Source: Sorangium cellulosum (GTDB lineage Bacteria > Myxococcota_A > Polyangia > Polyangiales > Polyangiaceae). Taken from it: a DNA stretch of 64,000 nt. Of this stretch, positions 37,301-46,400 are shown in pieces (within the stretch, counting starts at the first letter, position 1; each line of letters opens with the position of its first letter). The stretch is from the NCBI RefSeq assembly GCF_002950945.1, contig NZ_CP012673.1, positions 10,182,501-10,246,500 of the forward strand. The letters run 5' to 3'. Made by a program: the position numbers and the translations under genes. The notes below the pieces were generated by a model, which worked only from the letters and a program-made list of their open reading frames with translations, was not told the origin of the DNA and did not search any database.

Positions 37301-37585
37301 GCAGCCGACGAGGATGCTGATGTCGTGGTTCACACGCAGGTCGAAGAGCCCGGTGCGCGATCCGCGGTGACACGCTGGGAGATCGATCTGCAGCTCCTCG
37401 CCGGCCTCCAGCGTCGTGCCAGGGAACTCCCCCGGCTGCCTCTCTTTCCCGCGCTCGAGCACGCACACGCGCTTGCCCGCGCGCGAGAGCCGAGACGCAG
37501 TGATTGCGCCGCCATAACCGGAGCCGACGACGACCACGTCATAATGGGATTGGATGCTCGAGATGGGTGACGATAGACGATTCAT
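34310..37585 (-). CDS. GMC oxidoreductase fused to alpha/beta-hydrolase
   Basis: A 1091-aa fusion. Residues about 15-570 are a cholesterol-oxidase-type GMC flavoprotein: FAD-binding VVVVGSGYGGAITASRLS at 17 onwards, a Cys cluster ACTLCGDCATGCNHGAKNS near 205, and HPLGGC near 490. A middle beta-rich region (about 580-780) links to an alpha/beta-hydrolase (about 795-1090) with the oxyanion segment LSHGLGSSS. Its nucleophile elbow reads VVAHDLGA (Asp916 in place of the usual Ser), and a catalytic His lies in GYGHDD. Such fusions are known for sterol-like substrates; the Asp nucleophile would favour dehalogenase- or epoxide-hydrolase-type chemistry or loss of esterase activity. The ATG follows GAGGGG. 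Confidence 0.82.
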   Translation of the reverse strand: MNRLSSPISSIQSHYDVVVVGSGYGGAITASRLSRAGKRVCVLERGKERQPGEFPGTTLEAGEELQIDLPACHRGSRTGLFDLRVNHDISILVGCGLGGTSLINANVSFRPDMRVFDDRRWPAGLREEQGKRLTLGFELAEKMLGANKFPEDQPLPPKAVALKRSAEAMGHRFYTLPINVTFTEGYNHAGVRQKACTLCGDCATGCNHGAKNSVLMNYLPDAKRHGAELFVETSVRWVERGADGAWIVHYQPLRTGRETFDAPTLFVTADIVILAAGALGSTEILMRSRDAGKLTVSGRLGHAFGGNGDMVGFGYNGTPEIRSVGLGQKGLEDSRPPGPERAIGPCITSVIDMRGSSDIQNDMIIEEGVIPGALAQILPATLKAASLGGVNTGPSRIAEQLARETASLIHGPYRGATTHTQTYLGMCHDDSNGLMKLDGDRVRVEWPDIGKAPAFERLHQRLVESTRPFEGIYIANPIWSDILCKSLITVHPLGGCTMADSAEEGVVDHTCKVFSSSVDTAVHEGLYVCDGSIIPTSIGVNPLLTISALAERCCMIMAEERGFSIDYAQKGPIRETAPPRTLGVRFTERMKGWFSHAPDEDYEAAARRGEAQGSSFAFVLTIASEDVDAMISGSGHEARMVGTVAAPTLSASPLVVTQGVFNLFVPEASSGSERRMKYRMVMTAEGGRAYTMFGFKILRDRPFWELWHDSTTLYITIREGAGDDGPVVGRGVLTITPDDFVRLLSTFDVTNARSVGERSAATVRFGRFFAGSLYDRYGGIAAPARSIFSFGEEERPRKRRSLRAPAPALVPVKASDGAIVLLTRYAGGAKGPVILSHGLGSSSAAFSIDTIDTNLVEYLVAAGYDVWLLDDRGSVQLPTAGAAFTADDIARKDWPAAVAAVRAATSAAAVQVVAHDLGAITLAMAMLSGLEGVRSAVCSQAATHLVTAAPGPWQSDAGSPRSSSPRYERARLDDATHAALPEVFGEPSAELLTSASMLVRKGFIVDALGEDVYLPRLERLAIPIRLLHGAENKCFLPASTEQTLEALSAKNGAGLYSREVFAGYGHDDCLLGRDAPADVYPKILEHLEATP

Positions 37586-38178
37586 GGCCCCTCATTCTAG
37601 GTGCTGCGGTGCAGCCTTGACGCTGTACGATCGTGCGGTCCCACGACGGCAACCCATGTTCCGGAGCGACTCTATCTACGTTTGCGTCAACGCAGGCATG
37701 AACGCAGTGCGGCTCTTGCTCCGCTTGCCCAGCGCTTCGCCACGGGCATGTTGCAGCATGCATGCCACGCTCGGCGCCTCGAGCGCAGCCCCCATCATGG
37801 CGCGGATCGCCGCGGCCCGCGTGATCTTCCTGACGTAACGCCCGCCGGCGCGGGGCTGACGGCTGCAACAGTTACTGTAACAGTTACACTCCGCGCGCCA
37901 CGGCCACGGGCGAGGTCGTGCGCCCGCCGGCGGAGCGCGTCGCGCGCGACGCCTCCGCCTTCACGAAGACGACGCGCGGCCTTCGCGACGATGACGCGCG
38001 AGCGCTCGCAGGAGCGCCCCGAAACGTCAGGCCATCGGAGAGGTTCGAGAAGACCAGAAAGATGTGCCCGAGCCGTCGAGCCGCGCTTGCCGCGCGGCGC
38101 GACGTGCACTTCCGGTTAGGACGGAGGCGGCGCTCTGCGCTGTGTTCCCCGGTAACGTACGCGGTAGAATGCGGCGGC
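37586..38178. other. Divergent intergenic region
   Basis: Upstream region shared by the minus-strand GMC/cytochrome/STAND run and the FHA/sigma-54 activator. It contains the direct repeat AACAGTTAC-TGT-AACAGTTAC at 37867-37887. I see no clear -24/-12 or -35/-10 pair. The reading frame of the activator is open back to 37918, but the composition there differs. Confidence 0.5.
37867..37887. repeat. Dispersed GTAAC/GTTAC motif, site 2 (candidate operator)
   Basis: AACAGTTAC occurs twice, 3 bp apart (12-bp period), with an overlapping GTTACTGTAAC dyad between a divergent regulator/operon pair. The position suits an operator. Confidence 0.55.
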
Positions 38179-39591
<1,413 letters not shown>

Positions 39592-40236
39592 GCCGGAAAG
39601 TCGCCGGCAGCGCCTTTGACGGTGGTCGCCATCCCGGTTCCAGGGAGGCCGTTGTCCGACATCGCGTCAAGCCCGGCCTTCCTCTCCATGCCGTCGATCG
39701 TCGTCGACCCTTCCACGCACGTGATGCGCGCGACGAGCGGCCTCCGACGAGGGCGAGAGGTCATCGACGCGGGCCGCTGGCAGGGAGCGCCCCCGCGGCG
39801 CGCCGGAGCTCACGAGCGAGCGGCGGGCGCTGTCACGGTGACAGTAACAGGGTGACACGGTTACGCTGCCGGATTCGCGTCCGCTGCGCGCGGCAGGGCT
39901 CGCCTGGCTGCCCTCCGGCCCCGGAGCGCCGGCGGCGCCGGGACGGCCGTCTCGACGGCATGAGCTCTGCATAACATGCATAAAGCGAGCACAAAGGGAT
40001 AGAGGCAGCGCGAGCTCGACCGGCCCCGGCCGGCGGCCGAGGTGCCACTCCAGAAAGCGCGCATATCGGCGCACCTGCTGCCGGCGCGGTCGTGTCGATC
40101 GTGTTCGGGGCGATCACCGGCGTGCTGAGCGTACGGACCTTGACCCGGAAGCGTCGATCTGTACGACTGGACGGCGGGGGGGGGCGAGCGCGGAGCCCCG
40201 CTGCCTCATCCCCACGTAGGAGGTCAAGAGACAGCC
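39592..40236. other. Gene-free stretch upstream of the 403-aa gene
   Basis: It holds motif site 3 (39830-39870) and the leader of the next gene, with an SD-like AGGAGG about 12 bp before ATG 40237. Near 39960-40010 the GC falls (gcataacatgcataaagcg), a possible promoter zone, but no confident hexamers are seen. Confidence 0.45.
39830..39866. repeat. Dispersed GTAAC/GTTAC motif, site 3
   Basis: The perfect dyad ctgtcac-g-gtgacag (39830-39844) is followed by taacagg, gtgacac and ggttacg half-sites. Confidence 0.55.
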
Positions 40237-41448
40237 ATGACGACGAACGACAACGCAACTCTCCGACACATCCCCACGAGCCCAGAGATGGAGGCGATCG
40301 CCGCGATCAAGGACCCCGCCCTGCGCAACTTGCAGATCACCCTCGCGTACCATGACATCACGCTCGCGATGGCTGACATGCTCGGCAAGAAGGACCTGAC
40401 CTGGTGTGCCTTCGGCGCTTGGGCCTCGAAGACCGCGGGCATCTTCATCCGCAACGAGGAGGCGCCGGCGTTCGTGCGCACGTTCCTCGAGGACACCCGG
40501 CGCGTCCTGTCGGACAGCCACCTGCTCGCGCCGCTCAGAGCGGCGTTCGGCAGCGATGTCAGCCTGGAGCCGCTGCTCACCGTCGTGGCGCGGAGAGCGC
40601 TCGACAGCGTCGCTGCCGAGATCGGGCAAGGCAACCTCATGGTATTTCAGGAGATCGGCATCTGGTTCGCCCGCATGATCGAGACCTTCCACGGGGACAC
40701 GGCGCCCGATCCCGCGAAGCTGTCGAGGTTTCTCTCCCAGTTCAAGCCCGGCCCTGTGAGGCAAGGTGGGCAAGATCTGCTCATCAAGGCGTTCACGAAC
40801 TACTACGCGGCGATGTTCGAGCAGGATCCGAAGAAAAAATCCGAGCTCATCTTCCTCGCCAACGCGCAGACCGGCTATCAGGAGCAGACGCGGGTGGACC
40901 CGAGGGTCAAGGGTGGGCTCGAGGCGCCGGTCGCTGTCATGCTCTTCGAAGCGCTCCCGGTGAGCTTCATGGAGGAAGACCCGATCGCCGAGCTGAAGGA
41001 GAAGCTCGAAGCGCTGAAACAGCAGGTCATCGAGATGAAGGAGCAGGTCGAGGAGAATCTCTCCATGCTCATGGCCCGGGTCGCGAGGTCCGTACAAGAC
41101 ACGTGGCGCAAGCTGACCACCCGCTGGCTCATGCGCCTCAACCTGCCTGAGGGGGCCTTGGACATGGGCCGGGACATCCCCGCGCTCTCCTCAGGGAAGA
41201 TGTTCCCGGCCGAGATCGAGACCATCGACAACATCGAGCTCCGCGCGCTGCTCTACGAGCTCGATCGGAGCCCGAACACGCTCGTGGGGAGCGCCGCCAG
41301 CGACTGGGCCGATCTCGGCGAACGCATGCACTACATCGTGGATCTCTTCCGCTCACGCCAGCAAGCGTCGGACATGCTCAAGGCGCCGTTCACCCCCGCG
41401 CAGATCGAGGTCATCCGCCGCGGGGGCTTGCCGCAGGGCAGCCTTTGA
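40237..41448 (+). CDS. Hypothetical protein, mostly helical with coiled coil
   Basis: A 403-aa protein that I do not recognise. It has no signal peptide or membrane helix. The N-terminal 190 residues look all-helical with a conserved-looking block (LAYHDITLAMADMLGKKDLTWCAFGAWASKTAG) that resembles the helical ferritin/oxygenase-like class only loosely. A strongly charged coiled coil (about 248-280, ELKEKLEALKQQVIEMKEQVEEN) follows, then a C-terminal domain with IELRALLYELDRSPNTLVG. It lies 163 bp upstream of the cyclodipeptide synthase gene on the same strand, so a link to that pathway is possible but the gap and motif site 4 argue for separate control. Confidence 0.7.
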   Translation: MTTNDNATLRHIPTSPEMEAIAAIKDPALRNLQITLAYHDITLAMADMLGKKDLTWCAFGAWASKTAGIFIRNEEAPAFVRTFLEDTRRVLSDSHLLAPLRAAFGSDVSLEPLLTVVARRALDSVAAEIGQGNLMVFQEIGIWFARMIETFHGDTAPDPAKLSRFLSQFKPGPVRQGGQDLLIKAFTNYYAAMFEQDPKKKSELIFLANAQTGYQEQTRVDPRVKGGLEAPVAVMLFEALPVSFMEEDPIAELKEKLEALKQQVIEMKEQVEENLSMLMARVARSVQDTWRKLTTRWLMRLNLPEGALDMGRDIPALSSGKMFPAEIETIDNIELRALLYELDRSPNTLVGSAASDWADLGERMHYIVDLFRSRQQASDMLKAPFTPAQIEVIRRGGLPQGSL

Positions 41449-41488
41449 GGGCGCCTTCACGCTGTCGTTAGCGCCGCGCGCTGCATCC

Positions 41489-41515
41489 CGTGTAACAGGT
41501 GACTGTGACTGTTAA
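41489..41515. repeat. Dispersed GTAAC/GTTAC motif, site 4
   Basis: gtgtaacaggtgactgtgac followed by tgttaa: imperfect half-sites in the gap before the cyclodipeptide synthase gene. Confidence 0.45.
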
Positions 41516-41611
41516 GGGTCCGGGGGCCTCACGGGGCGCGGCGCGCACGGGGCGCTCCGGGGAGATGGACCCTGCCCACGACATGGAACACGGGTTGCAA
41601 AGCCCCCTTGC

Positions 41612-42520
41612 ATGGAACACCACATCATCAACGCGCCTCTCACGTTGCAGGTCAACTGGAACGAACTCGCGCTGGAAGAGCTCGTCGCCATCCAGCGGAA
41701 CGTGCGCGCCGCCATCGAGGCGAAGCGCAAGAGTGCGGGTAAGGAGAGGCGCGAGAGCAGCGGAGACCGCCTGCTGCCCGAGCCCCTTTATCCGGGAAAA
41801 GCGGGCTACAGGATCGAGGTGACGAAGGTCGCGCCGCAGCGCCAGCAAGGCTCTGTGGACAAGCTCGACAGGTGCATGCTCGGCGTCAGCCTGGGCGGCA
41901 GCAACGCGGCGATGTTCCAGGGTGCCAAGCTCGAGGCCGTCGTCCGGTGGATCGCGGCGCGTGCCAATCACTGCTGCGTCTTCGTGGGCGACAGCCTCGG
42001 CCGCATCAGCCTGGAGGTGCGGGAAGGCATGGCCCCGGACAGGGCGGAGCGCGAGGCCCTCTGGCTCGGCAGGCGCTACGTCGCGGAGACCGAGGGCATC
42101 TTCCAGCGTTACACCACGGATCAGGTAAAATTCGAGATCCACTACGGGACGGAGTACGCCGAGCACCCGAGCTTCCAACCGTACCTCGACCATGTGCGCG
42201 CGCACTACGAGGGCGACGCCTCCTTCCGGGCGCTCGTCCACGCGTTCGGGGACGAGTACCTCGCCCGAACGGCGCGGAGCACCGGGCACGACGAGCGGAG
42301 CGCGAGCGAGCGCTTCCGGCAGATTGCCCACGCCTATCTGCTCGAGGAGATCGCGCTGTTCGCTTGCCTCGGCCAAGACGGCTGGTCGACCCTGGTCTAC
42401 CCTGGATCCATCGACTCCATCGTCGAGATCGCGGAGGGCCGCTTCCCCGAGCTCCCCGCCCCGCTTCGGTCGCTCAGGTACATCGCGCTGCGGCCCGACC
42501 GGAAGAGCGGCGCCCGGTGA
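41612..42520 (+). CDS. tRNA-dependent cyclodipeptide synthase
   Basis: A 302-aa protein of the CDPS family, which joins two aminoacyl-tRNAs into a 2,5-diketopiperazine. The catalytic Ser is in CMLGVSLGGSN (Ser93). The helix carrying the Tyr/Glu pair reads AYLLEEIALFACL (Tyr242, Glu246, i+4 as in AlbC). The final strand TLVYPGSID has Tyr263-Pro264, and with Gly96 at the position of AlbC Asn40 this suggests the XYP subfamily. The family C-terminus (LRYIALRP) is present. About 65 residues precede the conserved core, so an internal start is possible, although ATG 41612 is the first good one. No P450 or CDP-oxidase gene is adjacent; products cannot be predicted. Confidence 0.83.
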   Translation: MEHHIINAPLTLQVNWNELALEELVAIQRNVRAAIEAKRKSAGKERRESSGDRLLPEPLYPGKAGYRIEVTKVAPQRQQGSVDKLDRCMLGVSLGGSNAAMFQGAKLEAVVRWIAARANHCCVFVGDSLGRISLEVREGMAPDRAEREALWLGRRYVAETEGIFQRYTTDQVKFEIHYGTEYAEHPSFQPYLDHVRAHYEGDASFRALVHAFGDEYLARTARSTGHDERSASERFRQIAHAYLLEEIALFACLGQDGWSTLVYPGSIDSIVEIAEGRFPELPAPLRSLRYIALRPDRKSGAR

Positions 42521-42557
42521 TCGTCTAGAACACCGATCACGTTGAGGAACGAGAGAT

Positions 42558-42629
42558 GAACCGCCAAGACGCCAAGGGCGCCAAGATATTTTCTTCTCCT
42601 TCTTGGCGTCCTTGGCGCCTTGGCGGTTC
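42558..42629. repeat. Large palindrome (CCGCCAAG/CTTGGCGG) between convergent genes
   Basis: Left arm gaaccgccaag+acgccaag+ggcgccaag (42558-42585) pairs with 42602-42629 at 26 of 28 positions around a 16-base AT-rich loop. A second small palindrome, acgggttcaacccgt, follows at 42649-42663. The site lies between the ends of converging genes (CDPS stop 42520, NTF2-like stop 42672), so it can act as a bidirectional terminator. It also has the look of a REP-like dispersed element. Confidence 0.7.
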
Positions 42630-42671
42630 GAAAATCTGCTCGTTTCAGACGGGTTCAACCCGTTTGTCGCT

Positions 42672-43133
42672 CTAGAAGAGCTTCGATGTGAAGAAGTGAT
42701 AGACGCCCGACAGGCCTGGGACGGCGCTCACGGCACCGCTCACGACGTCGAAGTAGTCCCGGTGCGCCACGATTTTCCCGCCCCTCGCGCGCAGGTGGCT
42801 CACGCCCGAGAAGCTCATCGTGGGCCCTAGCCGCGGGGAGAACCGCATCGTCCAGGCGACGAAGAGCACGCCGTCCCGCGCGATGCGATCGCCGACCTCC
42901 ACCTGGATCAAACGCGCCTTCTCGAGGGAACGCCGGTTCATTTCCCCATACGCCTCGAGGCCGTCGATGGTCTGGAGAGGGTCCTGGAAATGAACGGCCT
43001 CGTCATAAAGCGCGAGGAAGTCGGGCAGCGCGCTCGCGCCCTCCGCATACATGTGTGTGAGGCGCTTGCACCAGCGCTCCATCAGATCGATGCTGCCATC
43101 GTCGACCGGACCGTCCGTGTGTTCGTTGGCCAT
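42672..43133 (-). CDS. SnoaL/NTF2-like family protein
   Basis: A 153-aa protein. The start MANEHTDGP is chosen because the longer frame upstream overlaps the leader of the kinase gene and lacks homology-like sequence. The sequence LMERWCKRLTHMYAEGASALPDFLALYDEAVHFQDP, followed by a helix and three strands (VLFVAWTMRFSPRLG, SFSGVSHLRARGGKIVAHRDYFD), is the cone-shaped NTF2/SnoaL fold. Members include polyketide cyclases, isomerases and non-enzymatic binding proteins; the substrate is unknown. Divergent from the kinase gene. Confidence 0.75.
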   Translation of the reverse strand: MANEHTDGPVDDGSIDLMERWCKRLTHMYAEGASALPDFLALYDEAVHFQDPLQTIDGLEAYGEMNRRSLEKARLIQVEVGDRIARDGVLFVAWTMRFSPRLGPTMSFSGVSHLRARGGKIVAHRDYFDVVSGAVSAVPGLSGVYHFFTSKLF

Positions 43134-43467
43134 GGTTTCTCTCGAGCCCGCCGCAGCCCGGCGGTGCCTTAGGATGGGCGGCGTCGCCGGCGCAAGATAG
43201 CCGTTGATGCAGGATTGAACGCGACGTATATAGGATCGACGCTTGAGCGGTAACCTTGCCCTCGCAGCGCACTGTACTCCCCCCAGGTCAAGCACCGCAA
43301 GCGCCATGAGCAGAGCATCGGGGCATCGCGGAGAAGTCGGAAAAACTCGCGAGAACGACGCAACGATTCCGTCCGGGCGTCTCTCCGAGACCGACGAGTT
43401 GCCCTGTGACCAGAGCTCGGTCGCTTCGGCCCCCCGGTATGCCCCTCCCAGGGATGGGGTGCCCGAC
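43134..43467. other. Divergent intergenic region
   Basis: Shared upstream DNA of the NTF2-like gene and the kinase. The kinase frame is open back to a TTG at 43243 with an in-frame ATG at 43306, but third-position GC is clearly lower there than in the gene proper. A TATATA at about 43226-43231 could be part of a promoter; no matching -35 was found. Confidence 0.45.
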
Positions 43468-46400
43468 ATGCCGGCCATCCTCGGCACACGCTACCACGTG
43501 CTCCGCGAGATCGGGCGAGGGAGCATGGGCCGGGTACTTCTCGTCGAGCACATCCGTACCGGCGAGCAGCTCGCCCTGAAGGTGCTCCTCAAGCACGGCG
43601 GCGTGAGCGCCAGCGCCATCGAGCGCTTCAAGCGCGAGGCGCGAGCCCCTGCGTTGATCCGCAGCGAGCACGTGGCGAGGGTGACCGACGCCGACATCGC
43701 GTACGAGATCGGGGGCGCGCCCTTCCTGGTCATGGAGCTCCTCGAGGGCTCCGATTTCGAGCAGATCCTCCACGAGCGCGGGCGCCTGCCGCCGGCCGAG
43801 GTCGTCGCCGCCTGCACCCAGATGGCGAAGGCGCTCGACAAGGCCCACGCGGTCGGCATCGTGCACCGCGATCTCAAGCCGGCGAACGTCTTCTTGCACC
43901 GCGGCGAGGCCGGCCCGGTCGTGAAGATACTTGATTTTGGCGTCTCCAAGCTGCTCGACCAGGAGCGCGACCTGCCGTTCGACAGGCAGGGGCTGACGAT
44001 AGACGGCACGCTGATCGGCACGCTCCCGTACATGTCACCGGAGCAAGCGCTGGGGTACAGCAGGAGCATCGGCCCCGCGACCGACATCTGGGCCCTCGGC
44101 ATCTTCGCGTTCCGGCTGCTCACCGGCAAGCACTACTGGGTCGGCGATAGGGTCGCGGACCTCGTGCTCGAGATCTGCACGAAGCCGATGCCGCGAGCTT
44201 CGACGCGGGCGCCCGGTCTCCCCCCCGCGTTCGACGCGTGGTTCGCGCGCTCCTGCGCCCGCGAGCCAGCGGCCCGGTTCCCGTCCGCCGGGGAGCAGGC
44301 CATCGCGCTCGCGCGGGCCTTCGCGGAGGCCCAGGGCTCGCCGGGCCGGAACGCCGCTCTCGGCCCCGCCCGCGCGGAGGGGTCACCCCGCCCCTCGTCG
44401 GCCCTGGAGAAGACCACGCTGCGGGCCGCCGGGGGCCCTTCGGCGGACGCGCCCAGCCCGCTGCTCCCGAGGGGCGTCGCCGACAGGGCAACCCCCGCCT
44501 CTGAGGAGCGCCGGCAGGTCACGGTGATGTACTACGTCGTCGGCGCGGAGAGCGATGACGCGGAGGACGCCGACCCCGAGGACATCGCCGAGGTCATCGA
44601 CGCCTACCAGGCCGCCTGCGAGGAGGCGCTCGTCGCCTCGGGTCAGCGCGCCACGAGGCCGATGGCGGACGGGAAGCTGATCTATTTCGGTCTCCCGGTG
44701 GCCAGCGGGGACGACGCCGCCCGCGCGGTGATCGCTGGGCTGCGCGTCGTCGACGCCGCCCGCGCGCTCGGCGAGCGCGCGCCGCGCAAGGGCGCTGCCC
44801 GGGGCTGGGTGCGCGTCGGGGTGCACACCGGCATCGTCGTGGTCAAGGAGGGCGGCGATCCGAACGAACCGCAGGTGATCATCGGGCAGGTGCGGGCGAC
44901 GGCGTTCCAGGTCCAGCAGCGCGCCGACGAGAACGCGGTGACGATCAGCGGCAACACCTACCGCCTCGTCCGCGGGCGCTTCCTGTGCGAGCGCCTCCCG
45001 ATGCAGGCATCCGCCGGCAAGAAGCAGCGGCTCGAGGTGTTCCGCGTCTCCGGCGAGTCCGAGGTCCTGAGCGCGAGCCAGCCGCCCGTCGCGACGCCCA
45101 TCGTCGGCCGGGCGTCGGAGCTCGCGGTGCTCGCGGATCGCTTCGAGCAGGTCAAGGAAGGCACGGGGCACGTTGCGCTCTTCGTGGCCGAGTCGGGCAT
45201 GGGCAAGTCCAGGCTGCTCTCGGCCTTCAGGGCCTCGCTCGCGGGCGAGCCGCATCGCTGGCTCGAGGTCCGGTGCACCCCCGAACTCCAGGGCACCCCG
45301 TTCCACCCGTTGATCGTGCTGCTCCAGCGGCTCGCGGGGATCGACCGCGTGGACGCGCGGGAGGTCCAGCGCGAGAAGCTCGAGCGGGCGCTCGCCCCGT
45401 ATGCGCTGTCCCCGGAGCCGCTGCCCTTGCTCTTCGACCTGCTCGCCCCGGGCGCCCCGGCCTTCGGGGGCCAGCTCAACCTCAGCGCGCAGCGGCAGCG
45501 GCAGGGCACGCTCCAGGCCCTCCTCGGCCTGCTGCAGGAGATCACCTCGGTCCAGCCGCTCTGCCTCGTGCTCGAGGACGCGCAGTGGATGGACCCGTCG
45601 ACGCTCGAGTTCGTCGGGTTGATCGTCGAGAGCGCCCCGACGACGGGCTTCTTCACCCTCCTCACGTGCCAGCCGAGCTTCGCGCCGCCTTGGCCGATCC
45701 GCGCGCACCTGACCCAGATCACGCTCTCCAGGCTGCCCAGAAAGCAAATCGAGGCGCTCATCCTGAAGCTCACGGAGGGCCGATCCCTGCCGCCGGAGCT
45801 GGTCGACCTGCTCGTCGAGAAGACGGACGGGGTTCCGCTGTTCGTCGAGGAGCTGACCCGCACGGTCCTCGAGTCGGGCCTGCTCGAGGACGCCGGCGGT
45901 CACTACCGGCTCACCGCCCCGCTGCGCTCGATCTCCACCCCTGCCTCGCTCCGGGACTTGCTCACGGCGAGGCTCGACCGCGTGGGCCGGGCGAAGCGCA
46001 CGGCGCAGCTCGCGGCGACCTTCGGGCGGGAGTTCACTTATCCTTATCTCCGCGCGATCTCGCCCCTCGACGAGGCGGAGCTCAAGGAGGACCTCAAGGT
46101 CCTCGTGAGCCTGGGGGTGCTCCAGCAGGCGGGGGCGCTGCCGAAGGCGCGGTACAGCTTCAAGCACTCGCTCCTTCAGGAGGCCGCGTACGATTCGCTG
46201 ACCCGAAGCACACGGCAAAGGCACCACCGGCTCATCGCCGACAAGCTCGAGGAGCACTTCCCCGCCGTGGGCGAGACCAGCCCCGAGGTGCTCGCGCACC
46301 AGTGCGCCGCCGCCAACCTGCCGGAGCGGGCTGCACGATACCTCCTCCGGGCCGGGCAGCTATCCATCCATCGCTCGGCGGACGTCGAGGCGGCGCGAAA

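Noticed and set aside
43243..43467. N-terminal extension of the kinase gene from a TTG or ATG
   Set aside because: Third-position GC is much lower than in the gene body and the kinase domain begins directly after ATG 43468; kept as an alternative only.
44383..46299. Minus-strand open frame inside the kinase-ATPase gene
   Set aside because: Leu/Arg-rich shadow frame opposite a well-supported coding sequence.
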